Of a stretch of 64,000 bases of DNA, positions 1 to 11,926 are shown in pieces. Below the pieces are notes generated by a model. The model saw only the letters and a program-made list of their open reading frames with translations. It made no database searches and was not told the origin of the DNA. Position numbers and translations under genes: made by a program. Positions within the stretch are counted from its first letter, which is position 1, and every line of letters begins with the position of its first letter. Source of the stretch: Polytrichum commune (lineage: Eukaryota > Streptophyta > Polytrichopsida > Polytrichales > Polytrichaceae); assembly GCA_950295325.1 (NCBI GenBank), contig OX485805.1, forward strand, positions 55,080,758 through 55,144,757. Reading direction: 5' to 3'.

Positions 1-77
1 ATTCAGTGTGGTTATGTAGTCACACACTAGCCAATTAAAAGTGTGAATTTTGGCAACACATTTGAACATATTCTATA

Positions 78-983
78 TACTCCTTTGGTAAGATGAATTC
101 ACAAAGTGCAAACTCAATATGATGATTTTACAAACCAGTTTAGTAATAGGTTCTACCAATTTCATTAGAACCGTGAACAACGTTCACTATATAGACAACC
201 AATTTAACTTAAACTTTCAACCAATTTCATTACATGTTATGAAAAAAATATTGTTTTAGTACTCGTAATCACAACTTCACAAAATCAATTTCAGGAACTA
301 TACAACTTTATTTCACAAATGATGATATATCGTGTATAAGATTCTCTTAATCGCTCCCCACGACTAGCTCTACCAAAATTTTGATTGACCTTTTTAATCC
401 AACCTTGGACCATGTCTGCAATAATTGCTTGTACATCATCATTAATGTGACCTAATAATGTTCGATGATTTTGGAGATCATTCCAACGGACATGACTTTT
501 GACATGTCCAAATACCGATTTTGCAACATTGTGAAATGGACTATATATGAAAGCAAACGGAAGTAGACGTGTCCAACATCTTCAAAAGCTTGTTGTATTT
601 CACGAGATTTGTGAGAGTTGAGGCCTCAACATCATTGTTTCCATTGTTGAGGCTTCCAAATAAACACAAACAAAAAGGAACCAATGAATCAACAAAAATA
701 CAAAGAAAGTGAAACGAAGAGGCAAGAACTTGAGAAGTTGATAATACAAAAACCATATGGTGCCGAAAGACTTATGAAATTGGTTTGGAAGGTTCACGAA
801 GTTGCTAAAGGTAAAGGTCCATTATCATGAAATTGAGATGTGTCACATGTCAAGTTGGTATAAAAAAATCCATGAACTACTCCAAAAAGTTCATGAAATT
901 GGTGGAAAGGTTCATGATGAACTAGCTTGGAAACTTCATGAAATTGAGTTTGCACTTTTGTAAGTCATCTTACCGAAGGAGTA
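78..983. mobile_element. Non-autonomous TIR DNA transposon (about 0.9 kb)
   Basis: Two inverted termini of about 41 bp bound this stretch. The left end begins TACTCCTTTGGTAAGATG at 78, and the right end, read on the other strand, begins TACTCCTTCGGTAAGATG at 983. Both continue into GTGCAAACTCAAT with few mismatches. The interior is AT-rich, repeats AATTTCAT/ATGAAATT motifs and has no plausible coding frame, so the element is non-autonomous. I could not identify a clear target-site duplication, so the superfamily is left open. The short open frames at 541-797 on the minus strand lie inside it and are not credible genes. Confidence 0.72.
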
Positions 984-3900
984 AAATATGAAAGAATTCA
1001 CATAAACTTCATGGTGACTTCATAAAGCATTGGGTTTGTATTATATTAAATTTTCAACAATAATTTGCAATTGAGCAGACAAAATAGCATAATTTGAGTC
1101 AATATAAATTTACAAAATAAGTTACTATTTGAAACAACAAATTAATATTGCGACAAATGTTGATACTTCCAATTTAGGCTCTTGATTATCCATGCTCCTT
1201 ATAACTAAGCAGTGGATTTTGGATCCTCAATTGACACAATAGTGATATTAGCCTGAGCCACATACATTGGGCACTAGAGGCAAGCTCAGTCCCAACTCTT
1301 TGTGACATTAATAACAACACTGGAACCTACAAGTGACTTTAAACACTATGGAGTTGAGTTATCTAAACGATTCACAATTGCAAACCATATGAGACAATTC
1401 CCAATGTGATCCTACATTGAAATTGTATGTGGAGTCCAGTAAATTAAATAACATATAATTGCTAGTCAGATGAGACAACTTTTTTCTTTCTTTTTGACAT
1501 AAATTGAAAGATCAATTGTAAGAAAGGAACCAAAACACAACCACCTCGGGAGAACCTATATGGGGTTTAACCTTCCAAGTGACAACTAAGTTGCTTTGGG
1601 TCTCAATAAGACCTTTGACCCCCCATGTCGAAAGATGAGACAACTCTCAGCTGAAAATTGTATGTGGAGTTGGAAGTGCCCACATGCCTTGGTTTACATA
1701 TGTGGTGAACAAGTACATACTACCTATGGTGTGTACCTCCACAACTTTTAACTTATACTATCATGTGATCAATAAGCTTAGACAATGTATATCTAACTTA
1801 GGGATCTCTATCCGATGAATATTTGCTCATATTGTTCAATCTTTTGTTCACATGATAGTCTATCACTTTACAAACGACTGTAGCAAAATATACATGCATA
1901 GTCTATCGAATGTGTATGACGTTGAACTAAGCTGCAAATTGTATTAAGTTCCTTCTAGTCTAAGTGTCCCTTTGAGTTACCTTTTGCAATTGAATTTCTC
2001 AATTTGTGCTCCCCAAAATATTAAGTGTTCCTTTTAAGTTCAAGATTCGGAACAAAGATCTTCACGTGGCAGTGTGACACGTTTAAGAGCCTCCTACCTC
2101 TCTTGCAAGTGGTTGTGTTGTTCTTAAATTCATTGGTGTTGGCCAAGTTGTCTTAATAGGTAGATAAATTTACAAGTGTAGATACTCACATGGAAGTCAT
2201 AAATTTATTTGCGCCTCTTGTTTTAATAGGTATCTTTCATTTTTGAGAGGGAAGTTCTATCACCACGCATGTTTTGTCCCAATATGCTCTTCTTAGTTTG
2301 GATTATCTAGTCCATGTAATTAATTTTTGCAAGTTGATTTGCGAAACTTTGATGGACACCTTTCTACTTCTAATACACAATTTGTGCTATTTGTAGAGTA
2401 TTGGCATGTTTTCAACATAATGTGCTCAAAACACACTTCAAGGCAAGGTTGTAACAAAACCAAAGTGTCATAAAACACGATTGATGTTAAAGTTGACAAC
2501 GAGCTCTAGCAGAAAAGATACTTGACTCAGTTACATTTTTATGGAATTGTATTGTGAATACACATACAATATTAAAAAAATGATGATGTTTAGAATATTA
2601 ATTTAAGACTTGAGAAGTTAAGAGTATATAGTGTGTAATTAATAAAGAAATTAGACAAAAATGGGAGGGTCATGGTGCAAATAATGTTTTTATCTTGCCA
2701 CGGTAGAGGTAGGTGAAAGATTGGCTTATTTTTCATGTTTGTTCACTATTAGTATCAAATCCCGTGATTTGACAATCAAGATGAAACTTGCATTGTTCTT
2801 AAACTCGCCACTCCATTTATTTCCCAATTTGCTAAATTATTCTATTAGGTGTGGATTGGTTTTATTTCTTTTTGAAATTTCCATTAAGATAATTTTTTTT
2901 ATCTCTAAGGTAAAACATAAAATTAAACATGTACAAGGTTTGCATTAATTTTTTACGACGATTAAATCTAAGTGACGATAGATTGAACTAAGCTAAAAGT
3001 GTTGACATGGAAATTAGAAATCATCCCCGAACAATCAATGTAGGCACGTGAAGGAAACTCCTTGTGTGGGTTATAGACAAGAGAAAATCGGCCTAGTTGT
3101 TAGCATAAGCTAAACATTGTTGGGGAAGTTGGGGGAGGAGAATTCATTTGGGCTGAGGAGTCTGGAAACTTTGTTGAGGAAGAAAAAATAGTAATGGACT
3201 AATTTTGATTGTTAGAAGGTATAGCAATGAAGTATATTTTGTTTGTATAAATTTTGTGTTGGATAGTGAAATTGATATGTTGAAATAATACCAATTAGTG
3301 TTGGAATAATAACAAAATATGCTTGAATAATATCAAATAAATTTTAGAATTGCCAAAATAGTTATTGATTTGTTCAATAGTGCTGATTTTTTTTTTACAT
3401 GTGTGTTGAAATAGTGAATATTGATTAAATTTGCACTTGATGGGTTCAAATCATCACTTAATGGTTGAAAATAGCATTGGGGTTGAAAGTTCATTAATTG
3501 ATATGTACAAATGGGGGTTAAGCATGCAAAATTAATTTAATGAAGAAAAGCAAGATGAAGTTGATAGGTGATCTAAAGAGTGTTGAATGATGTAGTTTAT
3601 TGTTTTAGGACCTAAAACATCTACAAGAAGCTAGACAATTTGCAGCCAAGTACCACGTGTTTCCATACAACATATTCTCTCTATCCAACAACATCAATGT
3701 TTGCAACATGTTACCTTCGTATTTCACATACATAGTGATTTTTTTATAAGGTGGAAATTTGATAGGAATATCTTCATAATAATCGTTAGAGATAAACATG
3801 CAATATCGCTTTAAAAATAATGAAGTGCTATGTCGGGTTTCCAATTAATGTCTTTGAAATTGACAACTAAATCAATTAAAATTTTATAATACGCAACATC

Positions 3901-6900
3901 GGATATTAACATTCATTGAGATTATTATAGAACTTGCCAATGTCAGCAATACAAAATGTTCGATAATATTTTGCAACATAAAGGGGACAATCTTCTTGAC
4001 CAATTGTTTTGTGTAGGAAACATGACCTTCGAATCGTGTTGGAGCAGCCAAAAAACCACAACTGAGGATTCTTCACTGTATACAATGCAATGTATCATTT
4101 TGCAATATTAAACATAAGACCCCTCATATTCCTTTGTTGCACTACATCATTTTCCCTTAAGGTCCCTTTGTTACCATAATATTCAATTGTAGCACTAGGA
4201 TCCACCTTCTTCAATTTCTTTCACTCTTGGTTTTTTTTGTTTTTTCTTGTGCATTAGTGGTTGGTACAACCTCCTTAGGCCGCAAGTTAAGGGTACAATA
4301 AACATCACTTCCCACACTTCATGGAATTATACAAAATGGAAGGAAATTAGTCCCAAATCTACGCATGCACATTTCTTTGCTATCGAAAACATTGCAAGTT
4401 GCAACGCCGTCATTTGGCATCTACACTAGGCTTCATCCAAGTTGCATGGAGATTGCATAGTACGTTACGTGGAGAAGACACTTCTCATAGTATCAAGAAA
4501 CCAAGTATTGGGCGAGGAGTTTTAGAAAATTTACGATTTAAATATTGCCAACTTCTATGTCAAATCCAATGACCTAGCATACTGAAAGTACGAGAGAAGT
4601 TGACAATCCCAAAGCAGTTGCCCCAAGCATGAAGAATTGGTGGTTGCCACAACCTCTCTATACCTCTCCATAATGGCAGTGTGGTCATTCGTGACATGTT
4701 TCATCATAGAGGTAGATCCACGCGCAAGGTTGTACTTAAGGATACCTTTCCTAGAACGAGTAGTACGTTGCGAGATAGTGGAGCTCTACCCTCCAGACAC
4801 ATCTAGAGCGGATGATGTTGGATGGCACAAAATACACCTCATTGTTTGTGGTACCTTTACATCAACCTTAAATACAATAGGAAAAATGCCGTCACTATAG
4901 AGGTTCCAAGATAAGGTCTATCTACAATAAATTTTTAGGCTATAGTTTGGAGAAACCTCGTATTTTTGAAACAAAGAGATAAAACATTGGCAATGGGCAA
5001 ATGTAAGCCAATTCTAGGTGGTTCTAGTGGGTTATAGGCATGATTAATTAGTTAAGAGGTTGTTACAACTAAATGATAGAAGGAGAAGGAGATCAAAGAC
5101 AATGGCCCAAGGTTGGAAGGGGACCACTAACAAACAATTATTGTTGGCAATAGTTCAAGTAACATAGTAAGAGCGGCTAGATTTTGAACAAACAAGTGTG
5201 AATTTTGGATAACAAATGAGTTAAGTAGAGTGCGGCAATCTACTGAGGTTGATGTAGGAATGGGTACCACCTAGAGTATGGGAACAACAACTTATGACAT
5301 TAATCATCGGCACAATTTTGATAAATAATCATTTCAATACAATAGTGCAAGTAGAGGCATAAGTTGCGCATTATGTAATGTAGAGCAACTCATGACATTG
5401 CACAAACAATGAAAGATGGAGGCATTTGAATAGGAACATATACCCAATGCTGCAAGAGATAATGAGACAAAAAGGTGAATGTGTAAGTTAGAGAAATAGA
5501 GCACATGCCAAAGGAGATTGAGATGTGGATTAAGATATGGTGTGAAAGGGATAAAAAGGAAGAGCAGAAGAGTTGAGATTAGGAAATTGTCAAAAACAAT
5601 GCTAGAGAGCTTAGCATTATATCTATATATATATATATATACAATAGAGATGAAAATGGAGGTAGAGAGCTTTGAAATTATACTTGTGTACATTGTAGTG
5701 GCTACATGAGACCATTGCCCAGTCAAATTGCAACACATACAATAGCCTGAGAGGCCATAGCCAATAAATCATTGAGAGCCTATGAAGGGTGATGTTGGAA
5801 GAAGAGATAAATTGATAGTTAGAACCAAAACTAAAAGAGATTTACACGAAAGAAAGACGACTATGATGTTGGCCCCAGCGCAAATTATGGTGTTGCTTCA
5901 TTTTTGGGTTGCTCTAAGTCTATATGTAATCCCAAAATGGGCATTACGAGAATTATAGGCCCCCCCCTATCGACTACTACCTTCTTTCAAAGGTGAACAC
6001 TTGAATGGCCACATATAAGCCGGCCGGCACCTATCCCTCCCAAGGGCAAACTCCTAGGTTCCCACATAGTTGGTTATAAATATCCGGTTCACCGGATACC
6101 CCCACTGTGATTGGGTGGATCATAGGTGGTGGGGTACACAAAAAATTAAGTGCTAAGAAGGCCACCCATCCAACCCATTCCGACCTTATGCAACTTAATT
6201 TCAAAGTTTCACATGAGATCCGGGTTAAGCCTTGGGTTTAAGCCACCTATTATCATGAAAGAAGGAAGAGTTGAACCCATGATGAATTGTCAGTCTTGTT
6301 GAGAGGAAATAAGTATAGGAGGCTAGGGTTGGTGATAGACTCATATGTGTTTAAGATATAGCCCTAGAGCCAAAAAAAATTTAGGTTATATTCTTTTATA
6401 TTTTGTTTTATTGATATGATGTACAATAGGGACAAGCTTTATGCTTATATGAATTGTATATACATGTTTTACTTTGGGTGTTTGTAGGATTGCAACCTAG
6501 CATGTTGTGTTTGCATGTTGATTCATGAATGAGAACTTATTTTCAAGAACATATATGGAATCAAAAAGCAAGTTAATCTTTAGCAAGGCAATTTGATATA
6601 TTATTGGAAACATTGAAGACATCTTGATTAAGGAGAAGACAATAACCCCAATTGGATGAAAATCATTTAGACGACTATGGCTACATGTGACAAGATTATT
6701 GTCCAAGCCAAAAACTAGCTTCATGACATATGTAGAAGTATATCAGTAGAGTAACATGAATATTCATATGGCATATTAAATTACATACGACTAAAGACAC
6801 ATGAATGAACCTTAAGAGGGGTAGTAATGGATAATTAATATGTTCAAATAGAACTTGATATATAAGAACCTTAGGTTGTTATAGAAATCCCTTAAACATG

Positions 6901-9900
6901 TGTGACATCAATCCTTATAAACACTAGACTATTCTTCTTTGAGATTCAATGACATTGGGTTTTTTTAAATTTTAAATTTTTTTTTTAAATTTTTTTAAAT
7001 CCATAGCAAAACCTTGCCACGTTATCCAAAACTTGTGGTTGTAGATGAGTGAATCGCACACATCAAGCCGCCAACTCTTCTACAACATGCACTTCTTCTA
7101 CTTTTATTCCATTATTTGCAATGGTGTTAAGCGTCTTCCATTCTAGTTGGCTTTATGTTGGAAGAGTCTCCTCTTGGTAGACCCTTTCCTCCTCATCAAG
7201 ATTGAACCCATGAATTTTCTTTAAATTTTTCTCAAATCTAACTATGAAACCTCAAGCCATATCCTTTGGGAGATGAACTTGGCAATTAGATCACGAGTTA
7301 TTCATGCGACCTTCCAAGCCATGAACACATGGATCGTATTAACATGTCATGGTCACAAATGAAAAAACATAAAATACACCTATCAAGCAAGGTATAACGT
7401 AATGAAATCTTGAACCAAACCCAAGTGATGGAGGGTCATGCTGAACCTCAACAACCACCACGAAGGTAATGATGGCTTTAATCTTGAACAACTTATGTAA
7501 CAAATCACCTCCCATTTTGCATCAAAACTAAGGTAGGGCACCATTATTTTGAAACCCTATATGCCCAACTACAACCTTTGAATACAACCCTAAAAAAATG
7601 AGGGACAATACTACAAAGAAATGATGCAACCATGTATACAACAATGGTCCCAATATTGCATTTTAAACCCCTCCTTGTTATTGATATGTTCATCAAGTAT
7701 CTCTTACTCATGTTGCAGTAATGTGATTGTTAGCGCAATTTCCCTTCTGATATCACTTGGATATGGTTGACTATGCTCTACTTGATACTAGTGCCTATAC
7801 CAATGATTCACATATGGATTGGTCCACATCGGTATTTTTCTATAGTTGGCCTCATGAGCAACACCATGGCAATGAGTGTATGAGAAAGGAGAAGGTTGCA
7901 AGGTAGACCGAATGGACCCAACCCATGTTTGCATCCTCATGGATGGCCACCTAACAATTGGAGCGTAGGTCACTTGGCTCCATCACACCTTTGCCGCCAA
8001 GCTATGTGTGGCCATGTCCCCCGACCTGCCCCTCGATCGTGCGACCAACAAAACCCATGGCAACTTGCAATTTGTTTAAGTTTTGCACCAAAAACCTAAA
8101 TTTGAAAGGGGGGAGGGTGTTGCATGTTCCAATTCCACATCGAAACTTCACAATTAATAGGCATAATAAAGTTCATGCATGAGACGACAAGCTTGCAACT
8201 TAATCGCATAAGTATCTTCATGCATCCAAATGGAGTTGTCATTCAAGCATATTATCACTATATTAACTTAATATGCTTTATTAAGACTTTTGTAGAGATG
8301 GCCTTATCAACTAAAGTGAGGAAATTGGGCCATCATGAGCCATTATGTACCTTGGGAACTTGCATTGGAATGCTTTTGTAGTTCGATTTCCATGCATTGT
8401 TAGTGATAATGTCCATTTTCTATGCAAAATTGATTGTTTCACAAGTAGAAATTTGTGGCAAGAACTTGACAAACATGAGAATAACAAAAAGACCAACAAG
8501 ATACGTGCATGACCACACATGTGCTCCAAACGTGTTCGTGGATTCAATAAAGCCACAAGGGCACAAACCATCACACAAACTAGAAGGATATATCTTACCA
8601 CAAGTGTCATATTAATGAGAAGACGGCACCTCGATAATACGATTTTTTGTGTTTCCCAAACATGTCATACTAAAGTGGGAGAACACTCTATGGATAATGT
8701 ACTTATGCTTGAGGAGAACATCACTGATTATGCCTATTGGGGCCAGCTAGTTCTTGACCTATTGAGACCTTCGGTCATGGTGTACATATTAAGGTCGGCC
8801 ATTGCATCTTACTACAACATGGTGAGGAATGCCCTAATCTAGTGCGGATAGAATGAGTGATTTCCAAGCCTAATTTGACATGTCTCGGTCCTCGTGCTCG
8901 TTCCATTGAGATTGTGTATTATGCAATGGTCCTTAATTCAAGGAACATAAGAGTTGGGATGATCGTTATGAGGAATGGGACACGGCAAAATATTTTAGAT
9001 GAACAAGGCTCAAAGAATACGCCCTAGCTCACCAATCCCTAAATTGTGTTGTGGCATCTTGGGTGAGTCATAAGAACGTGGCCAATGATAATGTAGTCAT
9101 CCCAACGCTTTATTCATTCATTCATTCATTCATTTTAATTTGGCAAAGGATAATTTAGAGAGATGCACAAGATGCGAGAAGATGACGGGTGGGGGTGAAT
9201 GTGAGGATGGAGGGGTACAAACTGAAGGCCTCTAGATTGAAGATGCATTGCTCAATCCTTTGTATCCATGGTTGAACTCTTGTGGGTAGTCATCCAAGGT
9301 TGACATCAATAATCATTTTCTTTATTAAGGATTGTCGGAGGTCAAGGTGTTTGACGCTTGACTTATTTGATATTGGGAGGTTCACTATGAAGATTTTTCT
9401 CTCTCATTGTTTTATAGTAACCTATCAAAGGTTCTTTGATGTTGGTAGTATGTGTGTACCCTTGGTGTCACCATTTATCCATGGGTGGACACTTGCAATA
9501 GGTGAGATTTGGAGACATTGTCAAATACTTCCTAATTATACTTCATTGTTTTATTTTTTTGAATATAATTTGGGGAGCCCCACACCTTGACACTTGTTTA
9601 GGGATTTTAAATTATCATTTCAGTGGCACCATCAATGTGAACTTTCATGTGCCATGTTATATTTTGCTCACATGTTCTTTTTGTAAGGTTGTCATCCAAT
9701 GTGTATGATGGGAATAAATTATCCATAGGCCTTACACATGCTTATACTAACATACGCAAAAAAGAAATGTTGCACTCACACTCACCATATTTGTAATAGA
9801 TCAAACATTATTTGTTTCAATCTCTGATTGTTCACAAAATGGCTCCTTCGTTGCACACTCGCCAAAGCCCAAAGTCACTCAACGATTTTATGTGTTTTGT

Positions 9901-9964
9901 GCATTTTTATGTTTTCCTATAAATAGTGAGTATTGGCTGCTAAGTACGGCTTTAAAGTTTTGTG
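984..9964. other. Gene-free AT-rich stretch
   Basis: I find no gene here. Open frames are short, overlap on both strands and match no family I recognise. Visible features are a (TA)n run at about 5627-5641, a C-rich patch at 5960-5970, a T/A-rich tract at 6958-7002 and an ATTC tetranucleotide run at 9113-9134. The block 5930-6260 is more GC-rich than its surroundings and may be an old repeat. The rest is best read as decayed transposon sequence. Confidence 0.6.
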
Positions 9965-10449
9965 CACTACACCATTTATGTTATTTAGTGTCACATGCAT
10001 AATAGTGTCACTTACCCTATTTTGAGGCGTATGCTAGGTTACACTAATGATCAACAAACGTCACTAGTAGTGTCACCTCATGACACTTGGCATTCAAGTG
10101 CGTTCATTAATATTGGCATGGGTATGTTCTATACTGTTATGGGGTGTATGCCTATGTTACACGATGGGCTACAAGTTGACCAAAGTGTACACAAATGACG
10201 CTTGGCATTAATATGCTAAATAAAATCTTCCCCTTGCATATCAAAAAGCAAAACTATCATGTCAAGTATCCCAATGTGGTATGCTAAATGTCATAATGTA
10301 AATAATTCTTTGCTTTAAGAAGTTACTTATACTGACTAATAATATCATACTGGCAATTAGTGGATGTGACACTTTGAGACCTCTAGGCATCTAGTTTAGG
10401 TCCTTCATAAATAGTGTACATGACACTAAGTACCATAAATGATGTAGTA
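9965..10449 (+). mobile_element. CACTA-like non-autonomous element, copy A
   Basis: The left end starts CACTACACCATTTATG and runs into ATTTAGTGTCAC. The right end carries GACACTAAGTACCATAAATG followed by ATGTAGTAT, so the two ends are inverted copies of about 28 bp. The CACTA terminus is typical of the En/Spm (CACTA) superfamily, although the right terminus is mutated. There is no transposase frame. Related copies lie at 10565-11108 (inverted), 31290-31780 and 61246 onward, so this is a dispersed family of about 490-bp deletion derivatives. Confidence 0.78.
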
Positions 10450-10564
10450 TGACAATGACTCATACGTAAACTCATGCCACATGCCACAACCTCCTTCTTA
10501 CCCCATTTAGTTACCATTAGGTCAATTGGAAACAATCGTGCGAAGAGTTTGCATTCGTGGCCTT

Positions 10565-11108
10565 GACTAAATTGTTTATGGTATTTAATGTCAAGTACAT
10601 TGTTTAAGAAGGGCCTAAACTAGATGCATGTACATCTCAAAGTGTCACATCCTCTAATTGCCAATATGATATTATTTGTCAACATAAGTTACTTTCAAAA
10701 GCGATGTTTTATTTACATTATGACATTAAATATAGCACATTGGGAAACTTGAGATGATAGTTTTGCTTTTTGGTATGCAAGGGGAAGAAATTATTTAGCA
10801 TACTAATGGAAAGTATCATGTGCTTACATTTTAGTATGTAAGAGGAAGATATACTTGAGCATACTAATGTCAAGTGTCACTTGTGTAAACTTCGGTTTAC
10901 TTTTAGGCCATCGTGTAACATAGGCATACACCTCATAACACTATTAAACATACATGTGCCAAGATAATCATAAGCGCACTTGAACGCCAAGTGTCACGAA
11001 GTGGCACTAATGATGAAGTTGTTGATCGTTAGTGTAACCTAGCATACGCCTCGAAATAGGGTAAGTGACACTATCAATCATGTGACAAATACCAAAAACG
11101 GTGTAGTG
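10565..11108 (-). mobile_element. CACTA-like non-autonomous element, copy B, inverted relative to copy A
   Basis: This is the same family as copy A read on the opposite strand. The block around 10610-10680 is the reverse complement of 10340-10410 (AGACCTCTAGGCATCTAGTT in copy A), and 10995-11108 mirrors 9965-10090. The right terminus at 11100-11108 is GGTGTAGTG, an intact CACTA end. The left terminus is degraded to GACTAAATTGTTTATGG. With copy A it forms an inverted pair of about 1.1 kb with a spacer of about 115 bp. Confidence 0.77.
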
Positions 11109-11375
11109 GAAGAGGGTGAGCAATGACTTTTAAAGGGACACTCTCAAATCTTGCACAAGGAATATATATATATTGGTATCCATAGGTATATATAACTTTG
11201 AGTTGGACTGTCTTTGGTATTTGATGTCCAAATAAGCGCACTCTTTGATATATTGAAATTATGTTTAACTTGCTACAAAAATAAGTAAGAAAGAATAATC
11301 CCAAACATTGTTATTATGCTCAGATTGCTCAAAGTGGTCTCAATAGTTTCACTTACCCACTTTCCATGTCACTAA

Positions 11376-11923
11376 GGGGCACTTTATATTAGGGCCCATT
11401 TCCAAACCCTAGGCATCAACCAATGAGAGTGCTTAGATTGCCCAAATGGGCCCTAATATGGGCCCAAAGGCTTTATATTGAGAGTCGGCCCACTTCTCCT
11501 AAAGCTTACATGGCGGTTGACATGGCGGCGTTTTGGAGGGAAAGAAATGGGCCGATGCCAAAAAATTGGGTTGAGGGTTTATGAAGACCCACTTCGCACC
11601 TTCAGCCCACTTCACCCAACTTCCATCATATAGTCATTTATGACTTTATGACTTTAGTTCAAGCAAGGGCATAATTCATTTAAGCCCAAGTGGGCCGTGG
11701 ATTGGGCCTTACAATATAAAGTCCCTAGGCCCATTTGGAAGGCCCACAGTCAAGTAGAATTTCCAATTTGGGCCCTACAAGAGGGCCTATGGACTTTATA
11801 TTGGAAGGCCCACTCAACGGCCCACACTGTAAAGTAGGGCTAAAGTGAAGGCCCACTTCAAGTCCAAGTGGGCTCAACTCCAAGTGGGCCGGCCTCCAAA
11901 TGGCCCCTAATATAAAGTGCCCC
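11376..11923. mobile_element. Tourist-like (PIF/Harbinger) MITE with TAA target duplication
   Basis: The terminal inverted repeats begin GGGGCACTTTATATTAGGGC at 11376 and, on the other strand, GGGGCACTTTATATTAGGGG from 11923. Each is flanked outside by TAA (11373-11375 and 11924-11926). A 3-bp TAA/TTA target duplication with G-rich termini is diagnostic of PIF/Harbinger elements. At about 548 bp with no coding capacity it is a MITE. The interior is unusually rich in GGCCCA/TGGGCC hexamers in both orientations (about fifteen) and also has an AAACCCTA telo-box-like motif near 11414. Confidence 0.88.
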
Positions 11924-11926
11924 TAA

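Noticed and set aside
4637-4900. 87-residue frame with a hydrophobic start
   Set aside because: It does not start at an ATG with good context, has no splice partners and no recognisable family; probably chance.
5334-5738. 134-residue frame on the minus strand, with a 63-residue plus-strand frame overlapping it
   Set aside because: The frames overlap on opposite strands in AT-rich sequence with a TA run; hydrophobic low-complexity translation and no recognisable domain.
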